A program made the position numbers and the translations under genes. Source: Euglena gracilis (taxonomy: Eukaryota > Euglenida > Euglenophyceae > Euglenales). Taken from it: a stretch of 64,000 nt of DNA. The notes beneath the pieces were generated by a model. That model searched no databases. It was not told where the DNA came from and saw nothing but the letters and a program-made list of their open reading frames with translations. Where the stretch lies: contig CP154955.1 of NCBI GenBank assembly GCA_039621445.1, positions 2,696,619 to 2,760,618 on the forward strand, in the 5' to 3' direction. The stretch's first letter is position 1; the number at the start of each line of letters is the position of its first letter. Positions 42,160 to 54,700 of the stretch are shown one piece after another.

Positions 42160-45100
42160 GTGTGTACATATGTGTGTCCACACTCATGAAACATATGTAT
42201 GTGTACACCAATAGCACACAATGTGCAAGAAAAGATATTATACCCCACGCCAAACAGTTTTCATACATCTCTGATGGAATAAATTTTTTCCCTTGCATGT
42301 GCTTTGTGCCATGTGGTGGGAAGTCACAACGGGTGGCGGGTGACCCCCAAACACATGTCGCACAAGGCACGTGTTTATTACAAGAAAAAAAATTTTTTTG
42401 TTATACCCATTGGAAAGGTTTTGGCGCACTGTATGTTTCCAGGCACTATGCAAATACGTATGCAGGTTTGGATTGCATATACATATGTATATATATACAT
42501 ATATACATATATATGTATGTATGGATATATGGCAGCCTCCCACTAAAACTAAACGCCCCTCCCCACCCCGGGCGGGGCCGGATAATGGGATCATGGGGCG
42601 GCCAAATTTTTTTTGCGTTAATGATGGAGTAGTGTATATATACATACATACATACATATATATATACATATATATATATATATGTGTGTGTGTGTGTATA
42701 TATGTACGCAGGCTGCTTTTTAACTCAGCCCCCCCTCCCAGGGGAGAGCGTTGGGTGGGTGGGACCTGGGCAGCCCCCCCCCCCCCCCCCCAGGAGGGAG
42801 GTCCCGTGTCGGAGGCCCAGGTATGGGTTTCGGTGCAAAGCGCCGAAATTTTTTGGGAAATACCCTCAGACGGTCCCGCACCGGGCTGGGTGGTGGGGGG
42901 ACCCCCTGGAGACCTTCAAAGGAAGCCGGATACAGATAAGTCCGGCATATGTGCATCATCCATCGCCAACCCTGTCGGTTCCTGGACAGTTGGGGCCCCT
43001 CACCGGACTTTCATTTAGTGCACCGCGGAATTTTTTTTTCTGCGCTGCGTGCGCCGCGGCACTGTGAATTTTGTGACTGGGTGCGCCGCGGAAGATCATT
43101 TTCTGTGCGCCGCGGCAGCCCGCGTGCACCGCGGCATAGCCATCCCAATTACCCGCGGGTGCGTTGTCAGTGTGCCGCGGCAGTGTTTCAGGTGCGCCGC
43201 AGGTGTGCCGCGGCAAAAATTTGGTTGTGCGCCGCGTGCGCCGCGGAAAAAAAGTTTTTTTGCGCCGCGGCAAACTTCGCCGCGGTGCACTAAATGAAAG
43301 TCTGCACCTCACACCCCGCCACTGACCTCACGCCGCAGAGGTCAACGACGCGGGGGTGGCCCAGCTGCCGCTGCTCGTCACGGAGCGCCTGGCCTTCGTC
43401 GGGAAGCAGACGAACCGCGTGTGGCACGAGCTGACCCAGCACACCATGTTGAGGTGCGCCCAGGGAGAGGGCTTGCACTGGCCCCCCACTGCACTTGCGA
43501 CCCAGAAGCCAAAAATAAGGATTACCCTCACCCCCCCCCCCCTCAAAGCGTCCCCAAGGTGGCCAAAAATTTTTGCAAGGCCTGGTTTACCTCCCCTCAA
43601 AGTGGCCACTTTGTTTCGGCGCCTTTGGCTCGAAGGCAAAATTTCATCCCACCCTCTGTATGATCATAACATTGCTGCCAGTGTCCCGCTGAGGATGAAA
43701 CCTTGTGTTGCCCATGTTATGGCTCTTGTGGGAAAAGTGTTTTGTTTCGACCCTGTCAGTTTAAGGCACCCCACCAATTTCATTTCAAGTGATTGATGTA
43801 GTTGGGAACGTGACAAACGCCAGTGCCATCGAGTTTGTGTGCCCACCTTCGCATCCACCCTGATCTCAACGTTTGGTCTCAGGACGCCCCCGACATGCTT
43901 CTTTTTTAAGGAAGTGCCCCCCCTCCAAGGGGGGGGGGGGCTATGGACAGGCAGGGGGGTAGGGCACTGTGGACCCCAAGGGGGGGAGGCAGGGTTTTGG
44001 GGTGGGTAGTGTTATAAGACACCCCGGTGCCTTTGGCGCCGGGGGCCCGAAATGGACATTTTCAAGGGACATTTGTCTGAGTCGGCAGGAATCGGGGTCC
44101 AAAAAAAAGAGCCCCCCCCCCGGGGGGTGTACAATGAGTTGGGAACCACACCTGCTGGGGTCGTGGACTGGAGTAACCGGTGCATCGTCACGGTGGAGGA
44201 GACCCCCCCTAACTAAAGTGGAGTATGTGCCTGGCGGGCGCTTGGTGGCTGGCGTGGTAAGTCCCGCCAGGATCCGGCCACCTTCACGTACACAAACAGC
44301 CAGAGGCGGACAACAGCGCCAGGCCAGAAGAAGGGATAAAGGGCACCCAAAAAAAAAACAGCCACGGTGCACACAGGGGGGTGTGCCTGCTATAGGCAGG
44401 CACCCCATAGCACAACGCACCCCCCGGGGTTGGTGGCAAAAGAAACCTGGCTCCCTGTCGAACCAGGGCTGAACAGGAACCCAGGGCGGTGGTGGGGGTT
44501 GACCCCCCCCCCATCCCGGTGGCGCCCTGCTTACCGCCTCTTCCGGTTTCCCAGGGTACCAATTTTGGCCAAAGTCACTATTTGCTCTGCTGGGCGGTCC
44601 CCAGAGCGTCCCTGAAGCAGAAGCCGAAGTGGACCCCCCCCCTCCGGGGGAGTCCAGCCAGCAGCCTTTTCCCTGCCGCGGACCTCCTCCCCCCCCATCG
44701 ACGAGTTTCAATTATTTTCCATGGACGGTAACGTATTTTTGGCTTTTGGAGGGGGCAAAAATGGGACAAAGATGTCGGACTTGGGCTGGCCAGGATAAAT
44801 TTTGGGTCAAAAAAAAATCCTTTTTTTTGCATAATTGGCAGTTTTCGGGAGCATTTTGGAGTTTCGACTTTTCAGTACCCAGTTCGACTCCGGGTTGGAC
44901 CCAGTTCCAGCTGGGGGCCCCATGGGGGGTGTGGTCAACCAGCAGCCTTTTTCCAGCCCGCCCAGATTTCCCAGCCTTTGAGCTGCCTCCCCCCCCCGGG
45001 GTGCTAAACGACGCCCTGGCGGTCCCCCCCCCCCACCCCCCCGCCTCCCCACCCAGCTCTGCGGGTGGGAGGTTTTTGGTACCCCCCCCCCCCCCAAGCC

Positions 45101-48100
45101 CAATGAACACCCTTGCCCAATGAACAGGGGGTGTTCGGACCGTCTAGACTGTCACCATATATTTTTTTTGTGTCGGCAAGGAAATCTTCCTTTGCTGTCG
45201 GTCAGGGAGGGATCAAGGGAGGGATCAAAGGAGGGAGGTCGCCGCTCTTCATTCTTTGTCGCTTCGCCAGCTTTCCGTTTGACCGTCTGAAAACAAAGGG
45301 ATATGCATTTGCCGTTCATTGTTGAGCAATTACGCGTGCACTGTTTATGCACATTTCAAGGCTACACTGAGAAGGTGACAGAATTAGTGAACACCCATGT
45401 CCAATGAACGCCCCCCGTTCGGACCGTCTAGATTGTCACCTTAATGTTCATTGGGCTTGGGAGGGGGGGAGGTAATTACTTCCGGCGCTTCACTCATTGT
45501 AACAGTAACGGTAACAGTAACAGTAACAGTAACAGTAACAGTAACAGTAACAGTAACAGTAACAGTAACAGTGAAAGTAACGGTAACAGCAACAGTAACA
45601 ACAACAGTAACAGTAACAGTAACAGTAACAGTAACAGTGACAGCAACAGTAACAGTAACAGTGAAAGTAACAGTAACAGCAACAGTAACGGTAACGGTAA
45701 CAGTCACGGTAACAGTAACAGTAATAGCAATAGTAGGGTATGGAGGGTATGCTTTCCACCAGAATTCCAAAAGTGTTAAATTCAAATAAAAATCATATTT
45801 CTTTGGAACTTTGGATTTCTGCCCCGACATCATGAGAATGTTGAATGATTGGTCTTTACACAGGAGGGGGTCCAGACCAGGTTTTTTCTTTAAAGCTTGG
45901 ACCCCCCCCCACCAGGCCTTCCTGTACAGCCCAGGTGTCCCCTCTCTCGCAGCCCGGCGTCGCTGTTTGTCGGACTCATCAAGGTGTTCTTCCGGGCGGA
46001 GCGAGCCCTGGCGCTCCATGCGCTGCAGCCGGGGCTGGCCACGACCCCGGGCAGCCTTGCGCTGCTGCAGCGCAGCAGCAGCATTCTAAAAGGGGTCTCT
46101 TTCATCGGGCCGCATAAGCACATAAAACAGAAAGGAATGCCAGGGTGCTCAAGAACAGCCGACCCCCTTGAAGACCGCCAACACGTTAAATGGTTTTGAA
46201 TACCCGCAACCCGCAAAATGCCAAATCCTGGGCACAAACGTAAAAAGACTATGTTTGCAATATACATGTGTTATTCATTTACACATAAATGCATATGCAT
46301 CTGTATGTGTATGTTTAGACCTGTATGTGAATGCATTTGCTTGATGGTGCACCTTTTTTTGGATTATTAATCTGCACTTGAAAAGGTGACCAGGATCTCC
46401 TTTGAGGTTCATTTTTGCAGTTTGTGTTTCAAGTTTATAAAATGTGCTGCCGCATTCGACGCAGTCGAGTGGCATGGCTTAAATTTCCGCCCTACAAGGA
46501 ACCACACATACCTGCAGCTGTGGGTTTCAGGATTTGAACCCACCCTAATGCGCCCAGATCCGAACCTGTGGGGGGAGGAAGGTTTTTTTGTTAAAAAAGT
46601 TAATTTCCCAAAATATGAATTTTTTTGAGGTTTGTTTCCAGCAATGGACCAAAAAGAATAAGTCCCGGGCCTTTTGGGGGGGCCTTTTTCTTTTTTTGGT
46701 GGGGATTATCCAAAAGACAATTTCACACTTTTGTCCCGGAATTCGGTTTTTTGGTGGTGTTCCAAGAAAGTGTCTCATTGTCCCATGTTGTTTGCGTCCA
46801 AAGGTGGTCTTGATCCGGGGAGGGTTATTTTTGGATTTTTGCTCAACCGCCAACCGCCTGGGGTGGGGGGCTTATGTTGGGAAGGGGGGTTCCTATTCTG
46901 GGGGATTCATGCCTGAGGTGTTAGTGATACATTTTAGTGAATATCGGCTTTTCTTTTTTGACACGTCAAAGCGCATCATCTGGCAGTGTCATACATTGTT
47001 GTCCATTTTTTGTGCGGCCAAAAGTGGCCCTCGGTCAATGCACTTTTGTCTGTGTGGCTGCAAACCCCGACCGGGGCACTACAAGACCCCCTGGGGTTTT
47101 CAACCTCAGCCGGCTCCTCGCCTTTGCCTTTGGCGACCGCCTCAGCAACGCTGGCCCGGGGCGGCAAGCTCGCCGCTCTCGTCCGCCACGTACTTCACGT
47201 ACCCGAACCGCTCCTCTGTCAGTCTGCTGGAGATCAGGGTTTTTTTTTTAAAGTCTTGGACCCCCTTCCCCGGGGGGGGGGAGGGGGGGGGTGGGTCCCT
47301 TGGACCCCCCTCCCCCCCCAGGGGGGTGGGGGTGGGGGCTGGTGGCTATATCTTTTTTTGGCGCCAAAGGCGCCGAAAATTTTGAAAAGGGTGCTATTTT
47401 TAGCATTTTTGTCCATTTTCGGGCAAAGTGGGTGGGTTCCCCGGGCCCCCTCTCTTTGGGGATCCCATCCCAGGGGGTGGGTGGGTGAGTGCTGACCCCC
47501 TCCCCCCCCTCCCTCCCCCCGGTCTGAAAAAAAAACCCCTGCTGGAGATCCCCTACAACGCCCGCCGGGAAGGGGAGAGGCTGGTGGCACTGTTTCCTGA
47601 GGGTGTGTGTTTGTGACTGTGAGTGAGTGAGTGTGAGTGTGGGTCTGGGTCAGACCATTGCTTAACACCTGTCCCCCCCCCCCCCGGGGGGGTGACTGTC
47701 TGGTTTTGTTTTTCAGAGTGACTGACTAGTTTTTTGGCCATGACCCCCTCCCCCCGGGGGTGGGGTAGGTCAGAAATCACCCAAAAGTGGCTGAGTGGCC
47801 AACCGGCGCCAAAGGAGCCGGAGAAAATTTTGGCCAAAAATGGCCTTGAAAGGCCAAAAAGTGACTGGTTTTCCTGAGTGGCCGACCCCCCCCCCCCGGG
47901 GGGGTAAAGTGACTGGCTGGCTTGGCCGAAAAAAGTGACTGACTGGTTTTTACGGAGTGGAAACCGACCCCTCCCCCCTCCGGGGGTCGCTAAGCAATGG
48001 TATGGTCTGGGTGTGAGTGTGGGTCTGAGTTGAGTGGGTGTGATTGGGTGACGGCCAGGGTTCGATGGTGACGGCCAGGGTTCGATGTAACGAGGGCGTA

Positions 48101-48615
48101 CGGGGTTTAGGTGGGGGATGCCCCCCCCCCCCCTGGACCGGAGAGGGGGTCCTACCCCCCCCTGCCAGGGGGGGTCCGGACCGACCTCGGGGGCACCCAA
48201 AAGGTCAAAATTTTCCTTCTGGCGTTTTTTTCCTTCACTTTTGACATTTTTTTCCCCAAAAAGTGCCTAAAAGGACACTTTTGGCCATTTTGGGGGATCA
48301 AGAGCTTTCGGCCCAGCATTTCGTCACGAATTGGTCACCCAGACCGCGCCACTGTTTAGGTGGGGGGTGTCCCGGACCCCCCCACCTGCCCTTATATCGA
48401 ACCCTGGTAAGGGTGTGTGAGTGGTGTGAGTATGTGAGTGTGAATGTGGGTGTGACTGTGACTGAGAGTAGGCACCCTCGTCATGTATTTGGTGTTGGCC
48501 ACACACACTCTCTCTCTATGCACACACACTCATTCACTCACTCACTCACTCACTCACTCACTCACTCACTCACTCACTCACTCACTCACTCACTCACTCA
48601 CTCACTCACTCATTT

Positions 48616-48703
<88 letters not shown>

Positions 48704-51700
48704 GTGGGCTATCAGGAGCAAGAGAGAAAATATCCAAAGCAGAGTAAGACAATACTTTTTTCCGGGGAAAATAAAAGTTTGTCCCAAGAAAGGGTGTGGG
48801 TGCTGGACCGCCCTCCCCTTGAGTCCGAACCAAACAATAAGTTATTTTTTTGGTCAATTTTGGGCATTTTTTTCATGATTGTGGTCATTTTACCCTTGGA
48901 TTCATTCCAGAATGGCGAGCCTCTGGGTGATTGACTGCTATTTGGAAGAGTGGAAGTGATCCCCTGGGGTCGTAAAAAAATTGCATGGTCCCAAAAGAAG
49001 ATCTTCCTCACTTTCCGAATATGTCACCACTGCTGCCTGCTGCAGAGGAGCCGCAGCGCAGCCCCGGCAGCCTGCTGCTGAAGGCGCTGGACGAAACCCT
49101 CGGCCGACCCCGGGACCGGGGTAGCTTCCTGGACGTGGCCGGGACCCACTTGGTGGTGTTCGTCCACGGCTTCCGGGGGAACCGCGCCGACTTTCGGTGA
49201 GCCTCACCCCCCCCCATGTTACCCCAATGCGGTATGGCGCGCCATTGCCAATGCGCAAGACATTTCTGAGTTGTTGACAGTTTTGGAATGTCTCTTTTTT
49301 TGTGCTACAGATCTTGTCAATTTTTTTTGTCGCCTCGGTCGTAATTCGCAGATATGGGCGCAATAACATGCGCACTAAAACACACGCCCCTCCCCGTGTC
49401 CAACAATCACCCTTGTCAAATGAACACCCCCTGTTTGGACCATAACTATTCCATTTAATGCTCGTTGGACACAGGGGAGCATGTGCATGGACAAACAAGG
49501 CACATAACAACACACAACACACATATGTGCTCAACAGCAGTCAGAGAGTGCACACAAAAGGACGGGCCAACGCCAACGCTGAGGCACCCCCCCCCCTGCA
49601 GGCTGTTCCGCAATTACATGGCGATGTTCATGACGAAGGGCCGTATGGACTACCTGCTGGCACAGAGCCTGGAGAAGATGCCCTACAGCAGTTTGGGCTC
49701 CATGGGGGAGGCCCTGGCCAGTGAGATCCAGGTGCGCCCGCCGGCTGGGGCGTGGGGACCGGCGCCAGTGGACAGTCGCTGCCGTGCGGCACTGAGGTCG
49801 AACCCAGGCAGACCCCGACACCAACTCTGACCCCGACCTCCGACCCCGACCCCCAACCCCCGACCTGGACCCCGACCCCCAACCCGGACCCCGACCCCCG
49901 ACCCTGACTTAGGCGGCCGGATTCGCACTTAAAGCTTTTTTATGTTGATTTGCGCACTTGCGCAAATTTCAATTTTTTTTGATTCTCTTTTGATTCGGCT
50001 GTATGACCCCGGGGGGTTTGAAAACACATTGACAAGAGAGTGCAAAAAAATGAGCGAAATTCTGTTTTTGGCGGTATGACCCCCAGGACCCCCGGGGCAA
50101 AAAATGGTGTTTTTGGGGGGTCCGAAAATGGACTTTGTACGTCGAAAACCCCCGGGACCTTCCCCCCTGGAAGCGGAAAAAAACGCAAAAAAAAGCGGCA
50201 AAGGAATGGGACCTTTACTGCCCTTGTTGCTTCTTTTGGCTGTGTCCCCGGGTGTGCCCGAGCTGCCGGCGGTGTGCGTCCTGGGCGTTTGCCGGACTTC
50301 GTTTCTTGCGGCGCCTTGGTGTGGTGTTTTTGGCGTGTTTGTTAAAGCGCAGGGAGGAAGCGTCGGGGGGTGTGGGTGTGGTGTGACCAAGCCGGCGGGA
50401 AGGACGACGGGAAAGGAAGGTAAGGTGGGTGTTTGACAAGAGAAGCGCAGGGGGGAAGAAATAGGGTCCGCAGGGAATGAAGGGGACGGGTGTCTCCTAC
50501 CCGCCTTATACCGGGATCCACACAACCAGTTGTGTGGCAAAGAACCCAGCAGAAGAAGCCCAACACTGGAAGGACAGAATATTGTGTTTATTTGCGCAAA
50601 TGCGCGCACCAACGTGTTTATGTTTTTATGTTTATTTGCGCATTTGCGCAAATAAACGTAAACATGTCCTTCAAGGATTGGGCTTTGGCACCCATGAACT
50701 GACGCTGTTGATAAACGGCGTGACAAAGGAGCCGTGAGTGCGCAGACCAACGGGCCGTCCAGTTGGTGGGTTTGTCACACTGTTTGTCGACGCACAAGCT
50801 CATGGGCACAAATGCGCACACAAACACAAATTGTGTTTATGCGCGCATTTGCGCAAATGCGCAAACAAACATGTTCTGTGTTTATTTGCACAAATGCGCA
50901 AAGAAACACAAAGAAGGACAGTGTGACGGAAACACAACTGACAAACACCAGAAGCAGATGTGGTTTATTTGCGCATTTGCGCAAATCACATTGTTTGTGG
51001 GCGCAAATGCGCAAATAAACTGCATGAAGAAACTGCACAATTTATATCTGGTTTATTTGCGCATTTGCGCCCGCAAACAACGTGATGCGCGCAAATGCGC
51101 AAATAAACAACCAATGGAGGAGCAAAAAGCGATTTCATTTGGCGCTCAAACAACCACCCCTAGTGGCTTCTGAATGGGTTCAACCCAAATGACCATACCG
51201 TCTCCTCCGGCATATGGTGTCATGGTGCCGTTTTTGGACCATTGACAGGTCCCACAGAAGGTGGAGACAGCGGATCTCCTGAAGGTGGGTGCGCAGCCAC
51301 CCAGTAACAGTGCACGTCCACCGGCACCAATTTTAGGATCCCAATGCCCTGCCTCTGGCCTGCGGCCTCCGCTGCTGCAGCCACATCAGCTAACTGTTGA
51401 TGCTTCAGCACCCACCAGACCGGCATCCACCCCCCCCCCGGTGCAACAACACCCAGCTTTAGCAGCCATGTTATGCCCTGCCACCGGGGTGTGAGACTGG
51501 GGTATGACGTGGTGCCAGTGCATGGCAACCAGCAGCCGAAGAAAGGTGGCCCTCAAACCCCCGTCACTTTGGGTGCAAGGAATTGTTGAACCTTTACCAC
51601 TGGATTGGGTGCATCAAAGCTGTGGGACTCACTCCCCCCAAATTATGCACAGAAACCGGTGTGTTTTACGTATTTCAAGGGGAAAATGATGGAGAAAAAC

Positions 51701-54700
51701 CAGAAAACGGACTCCGGTCTGACACATCCCGGGTATTTCAGGTGCCAAATTTTGACCTCTTGCAACGCAGTACTGTTGCAGAAAAGGTGTCGAACAGTCT
51801 CTGGTCGTTTGCACGTCATCAATTCATTACTTTTAACTGCCAAACAGATGACGCCAAAGCAACAGGCCGTGTGAGCCGGGTAACAGCAGTACAAATGTAC
51901 ACACATAAGGCAGGCAAATTTTGGCCAGTCAAATGCCTTGTTCCAGTGAGCATTACACACTACCTCTCACCACAAATGTCATCACCACGTAATTATGGTG
52001 CAACTCAACGGTTGGCGTGAGGAATTGCGTTCGCCAGCTGACATGGAGGAGGAGATGGTATCACACAACTGATGTTTGTTTATTTGCGCATTTGCGCAAA
52101 TAAACACAACTTTGTTTGTGTGCGTTAAGGCTCACTGAAACACATCATTTTGAAGCGGTTTCTTAAATGTTTATTTGCGCAAATGCGCACATCAACGTAA
52201 TTGTGTTTATTTGCGCAATTGCGCACACCAACACGCCCATCACGTTTTAAAACCTCATAGGGTCATGGTCCACATTGGTGTCTTTCAACATGGAAAGTAA
52301 AATACATGTTTATTTGCGCATTTGCGCAAATAAACATAACTTTGTTGGTGTGCGCATTTGCGCAAATGCGCACACCCACAAATTTACGTTTGTGGGCGCA
52401 TTGGTGCCCACAAACACGTCATTTTACCTTCATCGGTTTACGTTTTATTTGCGCAAATGCGCCCACAAACGTAAACTTGTTGGTGTGCGCAAATGCGCCC
52501 ATAAACACACGTCATTTGCGTGATGGCTGGCTGACGTAGTCTGTAGCATGTGATGTAATGAGGCTCAGTGTGTTCTTATCGGTGGCGGCAGTATCACAGT
52601 CAGTTCAGCCAGCACTTTAGCACCATTTCCAAGTGTCGTAACAAGGGGTGTGTGCCTCTCTTCTGTTTGACATACAACAGCACAAGTCTCACCCTCTGCC
52701 CTCTTCGCGTTACTTGGTAAGTAACATGCACACCAAACTACTGGGAGTCACATCCCCTCCAACACAGGGTTGAAATAGTTCATAAGCTGTGTTCCGTGTG
52801 TCAGGGTGCAGGGTCCAGGAATTTCGCAAAATTTGTGCACTTGCACAAATACAAATGTGCAAATTCATAAGAAAAACTCTTAAGTGCGAATCCGGCCGCC
52901 TAAGCCCGATCCCCGACCCCCGACCCGGACCCCGACCCCCGACCCCGATCCCCGACGCCTGACCCGGACCCCCGAACCCCGACCGACCCGGACCCCGACC
53001 CCCGACCCCGATCCCCGACCCCCGACCCGGACCCTGATCCCCGACCCCCGACCCTGATCCCCGACCCCCGACCTGGACCCCGACCCCCAACCCCGACCCC
53101 CAACCCCCGACCCGGACCCCAACCCCAACCCCCGACCTGGACCCCGACCCCCGACCCCGATCCCCGACCCCCGACCCTGACGCCCGACCCTGACCCTGAG
53201 GCCTGACCCCAATGCCGACCCCGACCAGGGGGTCAGGGTCAGGCACAGCCAAACGCTTGGGCCGATTGGCGCCCACGCACGCAGCCCGAGCACTCTGGCG
53301 CTGCTGAAGGTGCCAGAACAGAAAAGGACCCCAAGGGGATCAGTACCTGTCTGAGACCCTCTCCCAAGGTTGGCCACATTCAATCTGGTTGACACGGATG
53401 ATATGTGGTCATGTGATTTAGTTGTTGGGGGCAAGGCCCCACCGCCGTCACCATCTTCGTGACTTTTGGTGATTGCGAATGTGGAGATCTTCTGTATGGT
53501 TCTGCATCATTCGGTTCTATGGCCACGGTCGTTGTCTTTCATGCCAAAGGTCACAACCAGACCAGTGCTTAAGGGCACCCCCGAGGGAGGGGGTGGACTG
53601 GAGTTGGTCCAAATTGACCAATGGATTTTCTTGTGGACCCCCCCCCCACGGGAAGGGGGTGAGTTGCCAGTCGCCCAAACTAGCAGAAAATTTTTTCCAT
53701 TGACTGACGTGAAGCGCCGAAAAATCTAAAAATCTCTTTTAGCCTAAAAACCAGCCAAAATGCCTGTTTTTGTCATTTTTTGGGGGGAACAGCCCCCATT
53801 TCCACAAAGCGCTGGAGGAATTTTTTTCTTGTCCACCTATTGGCGTTCTGACTGCAGCTTGCGGAACTCCCAGCTAGTGAACCCTCCTGGGTCCTTCAGC
53901 CAAGGCTTGGCCGCAACACGTGCCACCCACAGTTGACATGGGGGGGTGTGGTCATTGTGTCATACCCAGGTTGGGGGTGGAGGAGGAGATGGAGAGTCCC
54001 AGGAGGTCATTGCCCCCCCCCATCAGGACCACATCTTGTCCGAGAACCTCCGCATCCGGAAACTGAGCTTCGTTGCCCACTCGATGGGGGGCGTCGTGGT
54101 AACGCCCTGCATCCCCAACATCACTTCCATTTTCCTCTCCGACATCTGGTCACCAAGTTGCCGTACTGGAATGAATTCAAATCTGGGAACCAGGCTTCTC
54201 TCAAGGGTTTCTCATTATCCTCCGCGGGGTGGGGGGGGGGGCTGCAGCTAGTACAGATTTGGCCAGGAAATTCCAGTGGACCCTCCGGGGGGGGGGGGGG
54301 GGCTGCTAGCAAGGCTAGCTAGTGGTGCCATGCAGTGCCGGAGGTAATTTTTTTTCCATTTGGGGGAGGACCCCCCGGGAAGGGGGTGGCTTTTTTTGAA
54401 TACCTGCTGGGCACAGACCCTTCTGGATTGAGAATTTAATGGGAGGAGTTCTGTGTGAAAGACTTTCCGAAGAATGCGGCCCATCCCAGCAGGAGTGCAG
54501 GGGAACCTGGTTTCGATAAGATTCAAACCACGAACCCAAACCCGATGATTCTGTCACACGTACGCGGTTGCACGCAAAAGGGTGTTCGGAACTGTCCGTT
54601 GCAACAACAGCAGGCCTGCTGGCATGCGCAAATGAACACGGCCTTGCACCCGGCAGGCAGGGCCTCCAGAAAGGATTGTGTGGTGTGCTCAGGTCCGGGC

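Noticed and set aside
43790-43862. Possible exon VIDVVGNVTNASAIEFVCPPS after TTCAAG
   Set aside because: Its phase does not fit between the exons ending at 43,453 and starting at 45,953, and the acceptor is poor.
44138-44216. Possible exon VYNELGTTPAGVVDW... after a G run
   Set aside because: No AG acceptor at the right place, ends in a stop, and the phase is inconsistent with the neighbouring exons.
44960-45060. Pro-rich stretch PDFPAFELPPPPGVLNDALAV
   Set aside because: It depends on C runs for half its residues; the phase chain of the gene is already complete without it.
45441-46019. A 192-residue Thr-Val repeat frame and a Leu-only frame
   Set aside because: They arise from a hexanucleotide repeat that stays open in several phases on both strands.
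52710-53434. Gly/Val/Arg-rich minus-strand frames
   Set aside because: They follow the GACCCC minisatellite; composition and multi-frame openness show they are not genes.
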